Counted from the first letter of the stretch, positions 17,967 through 27,462 are shown. The stretch is 64,000 nt of DNA from Mycolicibacterium rhodesiae JS60 (GCA_000230935.2 AGIQ01000001.1:310001-374000), one strand, 5' to 3'. The notes: generated by a model from the letters alone, not told the origin. A program made the numbers and translations.

Positions 17967-18392
17967 TCAGATCTCGACACCCTCGTAGCTGGCGAGCATA
18001 TCGGGATCCGGCAGCGCCATTTGCAGATATACGTCGATGCGGGTGATCTTTCCCGCCGCGTCGAATTCGTACACCGACACCGAATTGACCGAGTTGCTGA
18101 ACGCACCGATTCTGCTGCGCTCTTCGAGCTCCAGGAACACCACATTGCCGACCTCGGTGACCCGCTTGAACTCCGAGTCCCACTCCGATGACGTCGCCCA
18201 GTTGGTCAGGAAGCTGACGTACTCGGCCCAGTTCATCACCTCTTTGAAATTGCCTACCCGGACGAAGTTCTCGGTGTCGATCAGCTCGGCCAGCGGCGCC
18301 CAGCTCTCGGTGGTGAAGCCCGGTTGCTTGGCCTCGTCGACCAACCGCTTCATCAGCGCGCTGTAATCGAGCACGGTCGCCGACAACGTCAT
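17967..18392 (-). CDS. NTF2-like (SnoaL-fold) protein 1
   Basis: 141 residues with the compact alpha+beta pattern of SnoaL/NTF2-fold proteins: an N-terminal helix, then strands including VVFLELEERSRIG and SVSVYEFDAAGKITRIDVYLQM, the usual final hairpin. The start codon overlaps the stop of the preceding gene by 1 base. Family members act as small hydrolases, isomerases, or as the beta subunit of Rieske dioxygenases. I cannot tell which role applies here. It is co-transcribed with the oxygenase. Confidence 0.8.
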   Translation of the reverse strand: MTLSATVLDYSALMKRLVDEAKQPGFTTESWAPLAELIDTENFVRVGNFKEVMNWAEYVSFLTNWATSSEWDSEFKRVTEVGNVVFLELEERSRIGAFSNSVNSVSVYEFDAAGKITRIDVYLQMALPDPDMLASYEGVEI

Positions 18393-18919
18393 CAGACGGT
18401 CAATCCCTCTTCAGCCAGCCGGCGCTCCAGTGCGTCGGTGTACTCGTGGGTGCCGTGGAATGGCCCATGCACGCCGATCGCGACATCGAGGAAGTCGCTG
18501 TACTCGCCGTTGACGTGGGTCTCCCAGCGCATGACTTCGCCGTCGTCGTTGGTGTCGACGAAACTGTATGAGTAGAAGCCCATTACGGTGCCGTCGGCCT
18601 TGTTGGTGCCCTGCCAGCGGGTCTTCATCACGAAGCCGTTGTCTGCCGCCCAGTGCCGGAAGTCGACGGGCTTCCAGTCCGGGAATCGCAGCGAGTACAC
18701 CTTGGCCTCCATCGTCGAGGCGCGGGCGGATTCTTCGGGGAACTCGCTGAGCTTGAAGGCTTCGTCGCCGGTGAAGTAGGGCGAGGCGTACATGCAGTCG
18801 GGATGGAACTTCCAGACCTCCACGAACTTTTCGCCGTCCTGCACACCCTGGCGCAGATAGGCGTCTCCGTAGGCATGAGCCATCCGGTTGTGCAGGGCAA
18901 TGCGTTCTTCGAGGTTCAC
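18392..18919 (-). CDS. NTF2-like (SnoaL-fold) protein 2, possible oxygenase beta subunit
   Basis: 175 residues from GTG 18919, chosen because GTGA overlaps the Rieske stop codon and AAAGGGA lies upstream. The sequence has an N-terminal helix (ERIALHNRMAHAYGDAY) and SnoaL-type strands (GFYSYSFVD, GEVMRWETHVNGEYSDFLDVAIG). Its size (about 160-180 residues) and place directly after the alpha subunit are what is expected of a ring-hydroxylating dioxygenase beta subunit, but its similarity to known ones is not evident to me. It could also be a hydratase or aldolase. Confidence 0.78.
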   Translation of the reverse strand: MNLEERIALHNRMAHAYGDAYLRQGVQDGEKFVEVWKFHPDCMYASPYFTGDEAFKLSEFPEESARASTMEAKVYSLRFPDWKPVDFRHWAADNGFVMKTRWQGTNKADGTVMGFYSYSFVDTNDDGEVMRWETHVNGEYSDFLDVAIGVHGPFHGTHEYTDALERRLAEEGLTV

Positions 18920-20268
18920 CGTGTTCCCTTTCCGGCCATCCACCGATCCAGTGTGTCGTGGAATTTGGCGACGACGACTTCTTCGGTCACCAGCATCAGG
19001 TGATCCAGACCCTGGTTGCGCAGGCCTGCCTGCTGTCGCTGCATCTGCTCGTAATCCTGTTGCAGCGCTTCGAAATACTTGTAGCTACCGGGTGTGTCGA
19101 CCTCGATCAGGTCTACCGTGAAGGCGTCGGCCATCTCCGGCGGCAGGTACATGTAGCTGGCCACGTGCCAGATGCACCGGTTGGGGTCGCCGTCGGGGTG
19201 CGGCATCGACAGGATCACATGACACTCGCCGGCCCGGATGGTCATCATGAAGTTGGGGAACAGGAACCAGCCGTGGTTGTCGCTCATCTGGGCGTCGGTC
19301 AGGCCGCTGACGTCCAGGCCCATCTCGGTCAGGTGCGCGCGGGTGGCCTTCTGCAGCAGCGTGCGCGCCGTGACACCGCCCGGAAAGTCGATGGACCCGT
19401 CGGCTGCGGTGTACTCCGTGACGAGCTCTTGGAAGCGCGGAATCACCGCGACCGTTCCCGGGAAGGTCTCGGGCAGAGCGAGTGTCCCCTCTACCTGTTT
19501 CTCGGGCGTCGCTCCGACGACCTCGAACGGCGCCATGGCGATGCCGTGGTTCTCGAAGAACTTGTAGCGCGTGGTCTCCGGCTGGATGTTGAGCACCGCC
19601 AGCAGTTGGGGGTGGACACCGTTGACGTGGTAGCCCTCGTTGAAGGCGTCCATCACCACTTTCCAGTTGCAGTCCAGCGCCTCGCGGACATTCATCACCG
19701 TCGACATCTGCTCGAGGTGGTATGGCTCGAGCGTCGCCATGGCCTCCTGGCCGAGCCAGTCCGCGAGCGGTGTGGCGCCGGGATCGGGGTTGAGGAAGAC
19801 GAACCCGCCGAAGGTGTCGACCGGTATCTCGATCAGGCCGCTCTCGCTCTTGTCCAGGGGGCCCGCCTGCGCTTCACGCAGCAGTCCCATGAGCTTGCCC
19901 TCGAGGTCGTAGGACCACAGGTGGTACTGACACAGGAATCCGCGCTTGGCGTTGCCGGTGCCCTGGCACAGGGCATTCCCGCGGTGCCTGCAGGCGTTGA
20001 CGAATCCGCGGAGCTTCTCGTCCTTGCCGCGCACGATGATGAAGGACTGGTCGTAGATCGTGTGGACTTTCCAGTCGCCTACCTTCGGCAGTTCGTCGGT
20101 GCGGCCGGCGACCTGCCAGGTCTTCATCCAGATCGCCGCCCGCTCGCGCTCGGCGTACTCGCGACAGCGGTAGCGGTCCGTTGAGATCCGCACATTGAAG
20201 CGGCCCGCTAGATCGTCGAGGCCGGGGGCGTGGTCAACCCACTCTCCGGGTAGCGCGGTTGACGTCAT
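18916..20268 (-). CDS. Rieske non-haem iron oxygenase, alpha subunit
   Basis: 450 residues from the ATG at 20268, which has AGAAGGATC upstream. The Rieske [2Fe-2S] centre is CRH (Cys93, His95) with CQYH (Cys113, His116), spaced by 17 residues. The mononuclear iron site is in DAFNEGYHVNGVHPQ (His214, His219), with the bridging Asp just before. This is the aromatic-ring-hydroxylating dioxygenase layout. It is the first gene of a six-gene minus-strand operon with two NTF2-fold proteins, a ferredoxin, a GMC oxidase and an amidohydrolase. A perfect inverted repeat lies 21 bp upstream. The substrate is unknown. Confidence 0.93.
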   Translation of the reverse strand: MTSTALPGEWVDHAPGLDDLAGRFNVRISTDRYRCREYAERERAAIWMKTWQVAGRTDELPKVGDWKVHTIYDQSFIIVRGKDEKLRGFVNACRHRGNALCQGTGNAKRGFLCQYHLWSYDLEGKLMGLLREAQAGPLDKSESGLIEIPVDTFGGFVFLNPDPGATPLADWLGQEAMATLEPYHLEQMSTVMNVREALDCNWKVVMDAFNEGYHVNGVHPQLLAVLNIQPETTRYKFFENHGIAMAPFEVVGATPEKQVEGTLALPETFPGTVAVIPRFQELVTEYTAADGSIDFPGGVTARTLLQKATRAHLTEMGLDVSGLTDAQMSDNHGWFLFPNFMMTIRAGECHVILSMPHPDGDPNRCIWHVASYMYLPPEMADAFTVDLIEVDTPGSYKYFEALQQDYEQMQRQQAGLRNQGLDHLMLVTEEVVVAKFHDTLDRWMAGKGTR

Positions 20269-20289
20269 CGGTGATCCTTCTGCGGCTGC

Positions 20290-20311
20290 ATTAATCAATC
20301 ATTTGATTAAT
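20290..20311. promoter_or_regulatory. Operator: ATTAATCAA-TCAT-TTGATTAAT
   Basis: A perfect 9-bp inverted repeat with a 4-bp spacer lies 21 bp upstream of the Rieske start. It is strikingly A/T-rich in GC-rich DNA. The symmetry and length fit a TetR-type operator overlapping the promoter of the operon. The TetR protein encoded at 14792-15436 is the natural candidate to bind it. Confidence 0.7.
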
Positions 20312-20358
20312 TACCCGCGGTGTCAAGGTCTGGCGCGGTTTCGTGCGCAGCGCGCCCG

Positions 20359-20997
20359 TCAGCGTGCCGAAGTCCGCCACGCGCGCGGCATCGCGACGCC
20401 CGCCGAGCGCAGTTCGAGCGCGGCCAACCCGCGGATCGCATACGGGTCCTCGCGCCGCCACGCCCCGACCGGATCGAAGCTGACCTCGGTGAGCCTGCGC
20501 AGGGGTCGGTTGGCCAATGCCCGCAGTGCCAGCAGCTGTTCGCCCGCGGGAGTTCTGGCCAGCATGATCACCGTCCACTTCCGGCGGAAGAACCGGATGC
20601 GCAGGAACAGCCACGGCATCCCGATCGCGAGAATCGGCGGCGCGGCCACCGCGATACCCAGCAGCACCGCCAGCCATGAGGCCGTGGTGTCCAGATTGTG
20701 GCCCGCCCCGGCGAGGTCGAGCGCATACTCGCTGGCCGCGCGCAGCGGTTTGGACACCGTGTCGCCGACCAGTGGGATCTTGTGCGCGCTGTCGCCGGCG
20801 GAGTGCAGGTTGTCGGAGATTCCGGTGGCACCCTCCTTCACCTCGCGGCCCACCTCGGCGATCGTCGCGACCGCCGCGTGCACCGCCAGCCCGACCAGTA
20901 CCCACACGGTGATCCACGACGCGACCAGCAGGTCGCTGAACAACTGCGCGAGAAGCCGGCCTGGAGTTGTGGCATAGGGCAGGAACCGCGATCTCAT
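20359..20997 (-). CDS. Membrane protein of the Rv0779c type
   Basis: 212 residues with two strong hydrophobic helices (about 18-45 and 105-130) flanking a soluble loop of about 60 residues rich in Gly, Ser and Asp. The C-terminal 80 residues are basic and probably cytoplasmic. It is divergent from purC with a 51-bp gap, the same position as the conserved transmembrane protein Rv0779c in M. tuberculosis as I recall. Function unknown. Confidence 0.8.
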   Translation of the reverse strand: MRSRFLPYATTPGRLLAQLFSDLLVASWITVWVLVGLAVHAAVATIAEVGREVKEGATGISDNLHSAGDSAHKIPLVGDTVSKPLRAASEYALDLAGAGHNLDTTASWLAVLLGIAVAAPPILAIGMPWLFLRIRFFRRKWTVIMLARTPAGEQLLALRALANRPLRRLTEVSFDPVGAWRREDPYAIRGLAALELRSAGVAMPRAWRTSAR

Positions 20998-21036
20998 GGC
21001 TTGATCCCAGCACAGTCCCGCCGTGTCAGCGGCCGT

Positions 21037-21042
21037 TAGGCT
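21037..21042 (+). promoter_or_regulatory. -10 element of purC (TAGGCT)
   Basis: TAGGCT occupies exactly -12 to -7 relative to the ATG of purC, so transcription is expected to start at the A of the start codon, giving a leaderless mRNA. Confidence 0.6.
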
Positions 21043-21048
21043 GACGCG

Positions 21049-21942
21049 ATGCGCCCTGCTCTGAGCGACTATCAACACCTGGCCAGCGGGAAGGTTCGCG
21101 AGATCTATTCCATCGACGACGAGCATCTGTTGTTCGTCGCCAGCGACCGGATCTCGGCCTACGACTACATCCTGGACAGCCTCATCCCCGATAAGGGCCG
21201 CATCCTCACCGCGATGAGTGTGTTCTTCTTCGACTACATCGACGCCCCCAATCACCTGGCCGGGCCGCCCGACGATCCCCGCATCCCCGACGAGGTACTG
21301 GGCCGCGCGCTCGTTGTCCGCCGGCTGGAGATGGTGCCCATCGAATGTGTCGCGCGCGGCTACCTCACCGGCTCGGGCCTGCTCGATTACCAGCGCGACG
21401 GCACCGTCTGCGGGATCGCACTGCCCCCCGGCTTGGGCGAGGCGAGCAAGTTCGACGAGCCGCTGTTCACCCCGGCGACCAAGGCCGAGCTCGGCGACCA
21501 CGACGAGAACATCTCGTTCGAGAAGACCATCGAACTGGTCGGTGCCGTGCGCGCCAACCAGCTTCGGGAGCGCACCCTGCAGATCTACCTCCAGGCCGCC
21601 GACCACGCTCTGACGAAGGGCATCATCATCGCCGACACCAAGTTCGAGTTCGGCGTGGACGCCGACGACCGGGTGGTGCTGGCCGACGAGGTCTTCACCC
21701 CGGACTCGTCGCGGTACTGGCCGGCCGACACGTACAAGCAGGGAGTGGTGCAGCCCAGCTTCGACAAGCAGTTCGTCCGCAACTGGCTCACCGGACCCGA
21801 ATCGGGCTGGGACCGCTACGGTTCCGCCCCGCCACCGCCGTTGCCCGACGAGATCGTGGAAGCCACCCGCGCCCGCTATATCGAAGCCTACGAACGCATT
21901 TCAGGACTGTCGTTCGCCGACTGGATCGGACCCAACCCGTGA
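21049..21942 (+). CDS. purC: SAICAR synthetase
   Basis: 297 residues. It catalyses ATP-dependent addition of aspartate to CAIR. Signatures include [27 protein letters not shown] at the N-terminus, [14 protein letters not shown], and ADTKFEFG with [15 protein letters not shown]. Length and motifs are typical of the monofunctional actinobacterial enzyme. It is divergent from the membrane-protein gene and its stop overlaps the GTG of the oligopeptidase gene (GTGA), so the two are translationally coupled. Confidence 0.97.
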   Translation: MRPALSDYQHLASGKVREIYSIDDEHLLFVASDRISAYDYILDSLIPDKGRILTAMSVFFFDYIDAPNHLAGPPDDPRIPDEVLGRALVVRRLEMVPIECVARGYLTGSGLLDYQRDGTVCGIALPPGLGEASKFDEPLFTPATKAELGDHDENISFEKTIELVGAVRANQLRERTLQIYLQAADHALTKGIIIADTKFEFGVDADDRVVLADEVFTPDSSRYWPADTYKQGVVQPSFDKQFVRNWLTGPESGWDRYGSAPPPPLPDEIVEATRARYIEAYERISGLSFADWIGPNP

Positions 21943-24026
21943 CTCCTCCTCTTCCCAAGCGGATCGATACCCAGCGTGTCCACCACGACGATGTCTTCGT
22001 CGATCCCTACGAGTGGTTCCGGGAGAAGACCGATCCGGAGGTGATCGCCCACCTCGAGGCCGAGAACGCCTACGCCGACGAAGCGACTGCCCACCTGGAG
22101 CCGTTGCGGCAGAAGATCTTCGACGAGATCAAGGCCCGAACCAAAGAAACCGACATGTCGGTTCCGACCCGGCGCGGCGACTGGTGGTACTACGGGCGCA
22201 GTTTCGAAGGTAAGCAGTACGGCGCGCATTGCCGCTGCCCGGTCGCCGGCCCGGACGACTGGGATCCGCCGGTCTTCGACGAGAACACCGACGTCCCCGG
22301 CGAGCAGGTGCTGCTTGACGAGAACATCGAAGCCGATGGTCACGAGTTCTTCTCGCTCGGTGCCAGCAGTGTGAGCCTTGATGGAAACCTGCTGGCCTAC
22401 TCGGTCGACATCGTCGGCGACGAGCGGTACACATTGCGGTTCAAGGATTTACGTACCGGCGAGCTTTATCCCGACGAAATCAAGGGCATCTCGTCCGGGG
22501 TGACGTGGGCGGCCGACAATGCGACCGTCTACTACACGACGGTCGACGAGGCCTGGCGTCCGGACACGGTGTGGCGCCATCGGCTCGGCGCCGGTGAGCC
22601 CGACGAGCAGGTGTTCCACGAACCCGACGAGCGGTTCTGGATCGGCATGGGGCGCACCCGCAGCAACAAGTACGTGATCATCGCCGCGGGCTCGGCGATC
22701 ACCTCGCAAGTGTGGGTCGGGGCCGCCGCCGACCCGAATACCCAGTTCACCAGCGTGCTTCCGCGCCGCGACGGCGTCGAATACTCGGTGGATCACGCGG
22801 TGATCGGTGGTGAGGACAAGTTCCTCATCCTGCACAACGACGGAGCGGTCAACTTCACTCTCGTCGAAGCGCCGGTCACCGATCCGGCCGACCAGCGCAC
22901 CCTGATCGAGGCCAGTGACGACGTGCGTCTCGACGGTGTCGACGCCTTCGCCGATCACCTCGTCGTCAGCTACCGCAGGGAAGCGTTGCCGCGGATTCAG
23001 TTGTGGCCCATCGGTGCCGACGGCTACGGCACGCCTGAGGAGATCGGATTCGACTCGGAGCTGGCGTCGGCCGGGCTGGCCGGCAATCCGAACTGGTCGA
23101 CCCCCAAGCTGCGAGTGGGCACCACGTCGTTCGTGACGCCGCTGCGCATCTATGACCTCGACCTGGCCACCGGTGAGCGCACGTTGCTGCGTGAGCAGCC
23201 GGTGCTGGGCGGTTACCGCCGCGAGGATTACGTCGAGCGCCGGGACTGGGCCGTCGCCGAGGATGGCACCCGAGTGCCGATCTCCGTCATCCACAAGGCG
23301 GATATCGAATTCCCCGCTCCCGCACTGCTCTACGGCTACGGCGCCTATGAGTCGTCCGAGGATCCCCGGTTCTCGGTGGCGCGGCTTTCGCTGCTCGACC
23401 GGGGAATGGTGTTCGCCATCGCCCACGTTCGCGGCGGCGGCGAGATGGGACGGCTGTGGTACGAACGCGGCAAGCTTCTGGAGAAGCGCAACACCTTCAC
23501 CGATTTCATCGCGGCGGCACAGCATCTCGTCGACTCCGGTGTGACCCGGCCGCAGAATCTGGTGGCGCTCGGCGGCAGTGCCGGCGGTCTGCTGATGGGG
23601 GCGGTCGCCAACCTGGCGCCGCACCTGTTCGCCGGAATCCTCGCCCAGGTGCCGTTCGTGGATCCACTGACCACCATCCTGGATCCGTCGTTGCCGTTGA
23701 CGGTGACGGAGTGGGACGAGTGGGGAAATCCGTTGGAGAACTCCGACGTCTACTTCTACATGAAGTCCTATTCGCCGTACGAGAACGTCGAGGCCAAGGA
23801 GTATCCGGCGATCCTGGCGATGACCTCGCTCAACGACACCCGCGTTCTCTACGTCGAGCCCGCGAAGTGGGTTGCCGCGCTTCGGCACACCAAGACCGAC
23901 GAGCGTCCGGTGCTGCTGAAGACTCAGATGGCCGCCGGGCACGGCGGGATCAGCGGACGCTACGAACGGTGGAAAGAGACGGCGTTCCAGTACGCGTGGC
24001 TGCTGGCCACCGCGGGTGCTTGCTAG
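21939..24026 (+). CDS. ptrB: Oligopeptidase B (prolyl oligopeptidase family S9A)
   Basis: 695 residues from GTG 21939. The N-terminal part (about 1-420) is a seven-bladed beta-propeller with many strand repeats. The C-terminal alpha/beta-hydrolase domain carries the nucleophile in [12 protein letters not shown], Asp in SLNDTRVLY, and His in [20 protein letters not shown] near the start is the family's conserved N-terminal motif. It cleaves short peptides after basic residues in the cytoplasm. M. tuberculosis has this gene split as ptrBa/ptrBb; here it is intact. Confidence 0.95.
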   Translation: MTPPLPKRIDTQRVHHDDVFVDPYEWFREKTDPEVIAHLEAENAYADEATAHLEPLRQKIFDEIKARTKETDMSVPTRRGDWWYYGRSFEGKQYGAHCRCPVAGPDDWDPPVFDENTDVPGEQVLLDENIEADGHEFFSLGASSVSLDGNLLAYSVDIVGDERYTLRFKDLRTGELYPDEIKGISSGVTWAADNATVYYTTVDEAWRPDTVWRHRLGAGEPDEQVFHEPDERFWIGMGRTRSNKYVIIAAGSAITSQVWVGAAADPNTQFTSVLPRRDGVEYSVDHAVIGGEDKFLILHNDGAVNFTLVEAPVTDPADQRTLIEASDDVRLDGVDAFADHLVVSYRREALPRIQLWPIGADGYGTPEEIGFDSELASAGLAGNPNWSTPKLRVGTTSFVTPLRIYDLDLATGERTLLREQPVLGGYRREDYVERRDWAVAEDGTRVPISVIHKADIEFPAPALLYGYGAYESSEDPRFSVARLSLLDRGMVFAIAHVRGGGEMGRLWYERGKLLEKRNTFTDFIAAAQHLVDSGVTRPQNLVALGGSAGGLLMGAVANLAPHLFAGILAQVPFVDPLTTILDPSLPLTVTEWDEWGNPLENSDVYFYMKSYSPYENVEAKEYPAILAMTSLNDTRVLYVEPAKWVAALRHTKTDERPVLLKTQMAAGHGGISGRYERWKETAFQYAWLLATAGAC

Positions 24027-24037
24027 GGTCTGACAGC

Positions 24038-24526
24038 ATGAGTCTGACGGACATCCCGCTCACCACGCTCGCCGGCGCACCGACTTCGCTGGCCGATTAC
24101 GCCGACCGCGCGGTCCTCCTGGTCAACGTCGCCTCCAAGTGCGGTCTCACCCCGCAGTACGGGGCGCTGGAACAGTTGGCGCGTGACTACGCCGACCGCG
24201 GCCTGACCGTGATCGGCGTGCCCTGCAACCAGTTCATGGGACAGGAGCCCGGGACGGCCGAAGAGATTCAGACCTTCTGCTCGACCACCTATGGCGTGAC
24301 GTTCCCCCTGCTGGCCAAGACCGACGTCAACGGGCCGGACCGGCACCCGCTATATGCCGAGCTCACCGAATTCGCCGACGCCGAGGGCAAGGCAGGCGAC
24401 ATCGCATGGAACTTCGAGAAGTTCGTCATCGCCCCCGGCGGCACGGTGGTCAAGCGGTTCCGCCCGCAAACCGCGCCCGACGCCCCCGACGTGGTTGCCG
24501 CGATCGAGGCGGTCCTGCCGGGCTGA
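24038..24526 (+). CDS. Glutathione peroxidase-family thiol peroxidase
   Basis: 162 residues from the ATG at 24038. The active site NVASKCGLTPQ carries Cys in place of selenocysteine, and the conserved GVPCNQFMGQEPG and WNFEKFVI supply the Gln and Trp of the peroxidatic site. As mycobacteria lack glutathione, the reductant is probably thioredoxin, as for other Cys-type Gpx proteins. It begins 11 bp after ptrB and is probably in the same operon. Confidence 0.93.
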   Translation: MSLTDIPLTTLAGAPTSLADYADRAVLLVNVASKCGLTPQYGALEQLARDYADRGLTVIGVPCNQFMGQEPGTAEEIQTFCSTTYGVTFPLLAKTDVNGPDRHPLYAELTEFADAEGKAGDIAWNFEKFVIAPGGTVVKRFRPQTAPDAPDVVAAIEAVLPG

Positions 24527-24595
24527 ACACCGATGGACGCCTGACATCTGGATGCCAGACACCGTTTGGACACCTGAAATTGCCACACTGCGAAC

Positions 24596-25300
24596 GTGGC
24601 TGGTCAACTCGTCGTGTCGATTTCCGGGATCACTGATCGAACGCTGGGCGAGGTCAAGGAGTTCTGCGCTGCACTCGACGGTCGCAAGGTTCCGCTGTCG
24701 CTGCTCGTCGCACCCAGGCTCAAAGACGGCTATCGCCTGGAATCCGACCCCGGCACCATCGGCTGGCTGACCAGCCGGCGCTCCAGAGGGGATGCCCTGG
24801 TGCTGCACGGATTCGACGCAGCCGCCACCAAGAAACTGCGCGGGGAGTTCGCCACGCTGCCCGCGCACGAAGCGAACCTGCGGCTGATGGGCGCAGATCG
24901 GGTCCTCGAACACGTCGGCCTGCGGACCCGGTTGTTCGCCGCCCCGGGCTGGACGGTCTCCTCGGGAACCGCGCTCGCCCTGCCGCGCAACGGCTTCCGG
25001 TTGCTCGTCGACCTGCACGGGGTCACCGACCTGGTGACCGGGGTAACAGCGCGGGCACGGGTGGTCGGCATCGGCGAAGGATTTGTCACCGAACCGTGGT
25101 GGTGCCGCACCCTGGTGCTCTCCGCGGAACGCACCGCCCGTCGCGGGGGCATCGTCCGATTGGCCGTCACGGCAAAGCAACTCGGCAAGGTCGGCCCGCG
25201 TCAGGCCATGCTCGACGCGATCGACCTGGCCCTGATGCACGGGTGCGAGCCGACGGTGTACCGCTGGGGGACCGCGACGCCCGCCTCGTCAGCTGCCTGA
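24596..25300 (+). CDS. DUF2334-type (polysaccharide deacetylase-fold) protein
   Basis: 234 residues from GTG 24596. The order of elements fits the DUF2334 family, a deacetylase-like barrel: VSISGITDRT, VPLSLLVAPRL, GDALVLHGFD with the His/Asp pair, and FAAPGWTVS. M. tuberculosis has a similar conserved hypothetical (Rv0784 by my memory of the gene order) in this place. No signal peptide is visible, so it probably acts in the cytoplasm. Substrate unknown. Confidence 0.75.
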   Translation: MAGQLVVSISGITDRTLGEVKEFCAALDGRKVPLSLLVAPRLKDGYRLESDPGTIGWLTSRRSRGDALVLHGFDAAATKKLRGEFATLPAHEANLRLMGADRVLEHVGLRTRLFAAPGWTVSSGTALALPRNGFRLLVDLHGVTDLVTGVTARARVVGIGEGFVTEPWWCRTLVLSAERTARRGGIVRLAVTAKQLGKVGPRQAMLDAIDLALMHGCEPTVYRWGTATPASSAA

Positions 25301-25302
25301 GC

Positions 25303-26103
25303 TCAGCGGCCCGAACCGCTCGCCGTCGTCGCCATCCCGCCGTCGACCGGGATGATCGCCCCGTTCACATACGAGCCGGCCCGGCTGGCCAGAAAGATTG
25401 CGATCCCGGCCATATCGTCGTCGCGGCCGATCCGCCGCAGGGGTGAGGAGGCCGCGATGGCGTCCCCGAACGCATCCAGGGTGGCGGCCATCATCTTCGA
25501 CTGGAATGGTCCTGGTGCCACCACATTGACCGTGACATGTTGCGGTCCAAGCTCTTTGGCGAGCACCCGGGTCAGCTGATGCACGGCCGCCTTGCTGGCC
25601 GAATAGGAGTAGGTGTGCGTCACCGGGACGTGGATGCCGTCGACGCTGCCGATGTTGATCACCCGCGCGGGATCGTCGGCAGTGCCGGCCTTGCGCAACG
25701 CATCCGCCAGCTCCTGCACCATCCAGAACGGTGACTTCACGTTGAGGTCGAGGACCTTGTCCCACGCCGAGGTCGGAAACGACTCCAGCGGTTCACCCCA
25801 CGTCGCGCCGGCATTGTTGACCAGGATGTGCAGCTCGTCGGTGTCGGCGAGGATCTCGGCGGCCAGCCGCTTGCACTCCGCCCGGCGAGACAGATCCGCC
25901 GGGATGGCGCTGATCGTCCCGAACTCCGAAAGCGCCTCGACCACCTGCGCGCACCTGTCGGCTTTGCGCGAGCTGATGATCACCCGGGCGCCCGCCTGCA
26001 GCAGACCGCGCGCGATCATCACCCCGATGCCGCTGCTGCCGCCGGTGACCAGCGCGGTCTTGCCGGACAATCCGAATAGGCGGGTCAGATCTGCAGAACT
26101 CAT
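25303..26103 (-). CDS. Short-chain dehydrogenase, FabG/gluconate dehydrogenase-like
   Basis: 266 residues from the ATG at 26103 with AAAGG upstream. The NADP-binding TGGSSGIG, then NNAGAT, the INIGSVDG Ser and YSASK catalytic pair, and a terminal IPVDGGMA are textbook classical SDR features. Close relatives are annotated as 3-oxoacyl-ACP reductases or polyol dehydrogenases; the true substrate is not evident. It follows the MBL-fold gene by 25 bp on the same strand and is probably in an operon with it. Confidence 0.9.
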   Translation of the reverse strand: MSSADLTRLFGLSGKTALVTGGSSGIGVMIARGLLQAGARVIISSRKADRCAQVVEALSEFGTISAIPADLSRRAECKRLAAEILADTDELHILVNNAGATWGEPLESFPTSAWDKVLDLNVKSPFWMVQELADALRKAGTADDPARVINIGSVDGIHVPVTHTYSYSASKAAVHQLTRVLAKELGPQHVTVNVVAPGPFQSKMMAATLDAFGDAIAASSPLRRIGRDDDMAGIAIFLASRAGSYVNGAIIPVDGGMATTASGSGR

Positions 26104-26128
26104 CAAAGGCCTTTCAGTGCAGGACTTC

Positions 26129-26767
26129 TCAGAACCGGAACGAGCTCTCCTCCGGCAGCACCCGGAAGTCGGTGTCGGTCATCTCGGTGAGCCGACCGTA
26201 GTAGATTCCCCGGGCCTCCGGAGCCACTATGCCCTGATGGATGGGGACCGCGTGCGCCGGTGCCACCGCCCGCAGGTAGTCGACCGCTTCGGAGATCCGC
26301 ATCCATGGGGCGGCTGCGGGCGCGGCCAGCACGTCCACCGGCTCGTCCGGTACGTACAACGCGTCACCGGGATGCATGAGCCGGGCCGGATGGTCGGCAT
26401 CGCCGATCAGATACGAGATGTTGTCGATCACCGGGATCTCCGGATGGATGACGGCATGCCGGCCGCCCACTCCGCGGATGGTCAGCCCGGCGACATTCAA
26501 TTCGTCTCCGACGTGTACCGCACGCCACGGCTCTCCGAGTTCGGCCGCGGTCGCCGGATCGGCGTACAGCACCGCGTTCGGGTTGGCCTCCACCAGCGCG
26601 GGCAGCCGGTCCCGGTCGGCGTGGTCGGGATGTTGATGGGTGATCAGAATGGCCGACAGGCCGGTCACACCCTCGAAACCATGGGAAAAGTTGCCCGGAT
26701 CGAACAACAGCGCGGCGCCATCGAACTCGGCGAGAAGGCATGAATGCCCGAAATGCGTCAGTTCCAT
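26129..26767 (-). CDS. Metallo-beta-lactamase-fold hydrolase (UlaG-like, Rv0786c-type)
   Basis: 212 residues from the ATG at 26767. The opening ELTHFGHSCLLAEFDG and LFDPGNF are typical of the UlaG/L-ascorbate lactonase-like branch. The metal-binding THQHPDHAD motif is intact, and the final His lies in HAVPIHQG. It is probably a cytoplasmic Zn- or Mn-dependent hydrolase of unknown substrate. It is divergent from the exported protein at 26786 with only 18 bp between starts. Confidence 0.9.
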   Translation of the reverse strand: MELTHFGHSCLLAEFDGAALLFDPGNFSHGFEGVTGLSAILITHQHPDHADRDRLPALVEANPNAVLYADPATAAELGEPWRAVHVGDELNVAGLTIRGVGGRHAVIHPEIPVIDNISYLIGDADHPARLMHPGDALYVPDEPVDVLAAPAAAPWMRISEAVDYLRAVAPAHAVPIHQGIVAPEARGIYYGRLTEMTDTDFRVLPEESSFRF

Positions 26768-26785
26768 GTTTACGATTGTGCGCGC

Positions 26786-27454
26786 ATGGGGAGGCGTCAA
26801 AACGTGCGGTGGCTCGTCGCAGTAATGCTGGTGGCCTACGGGCTCGCCGTCGCGCCGCCTGCTGCCGCCGACGAGCTGTGTCCGCCCAATTGCGACCGCA
26901 TCCCCGACGCCGCGTGGATCGCGCCGTGGGCGATGCCGCTCAATGCCCGCTACACCTGGCCGCGCCTGGCCGGGGTGGCGGTGACCGCCACCGCGCCCCG
27001 ATTCCGGTTCGAGGAATTGTGCGGCACGCCACCGGTCGCCCAGGATCCGCGCGTCTACGCCGTCGCGGAACGGGCATCCGTCGCCAACCCCGACGGCCAG
27101 TGGCAGCTGCAGGCCACCGTGATGCACTGGCGTGGGGAAACCTGGCGCGGTGGCCAACTCGCCGACGACGTCTATCATCGCGCCGTCACCGCGCTGCGGT
27201 CCTGCCAGCGCACCAACCCGCTGGCCTCGCCTTCGCTGATCATCGACGAGGCCGACCGGATGGCCGCGGTGGTCAGCGGACCGGTGATTTTGCGCGAGTA
27301 CGTGGTGGCCAATCCGGCGAACAGCACCGTGACCGAGCTGGCGATGTGGTCGACCGCGCCGCCGCAGACAGCATGGCCGATGACCGCCGACGAAACCGTG
27401 CTCGACGCCCTCGGCGCGCCGCTGTGCACGGCCTACATCGGGTCCTGCGGGTGA
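26786..27454 (+). CDS. Secreted protein of unknown function
   Basis: 222 residues from ATG 26786; an upstream in-frame ATG at 26744 would overlap the divergent gene and spoil the signal peptide. The start MGRRQNVRWLVAVMLVAYG with AAADE predicts a Sec signal cleaved near residue 30. The mature part contains four Cys residues in the order LCPPNC ... LCG, suggesting disulfides. No catalytic motif is recognised. It lies just upstream of purS, as a hypothetical gene does in M. tuberculosis. Confidence 0.7.
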   Translation: MGRRQNVRWLVAVMLVAYGLAVAPPAAADELCPPNCDRIPDAAWIAPWAMPLNARYTWPRLAGVAVTATAPRFRFEELCGTPPVAQDPRVYAVAERASVANPDGQWQLQATVMHWRGETWRGGQLADDVYHRAVTALRSCQRTNPLASPSLIIDEADRMAAVVSGPVILREYVVANPANSTVTELAMWSTAPPQTAWPMTADETVLDALGAPLCTAYIGSCG

Positions 27455-27462
27455 GCCGCCGG

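Noticed and set aside
22449..23942. 497-codon open frame on the minus strand
   Set aside because: It lies wholly within ptrB on the other strand and shows no recognisable protein features.
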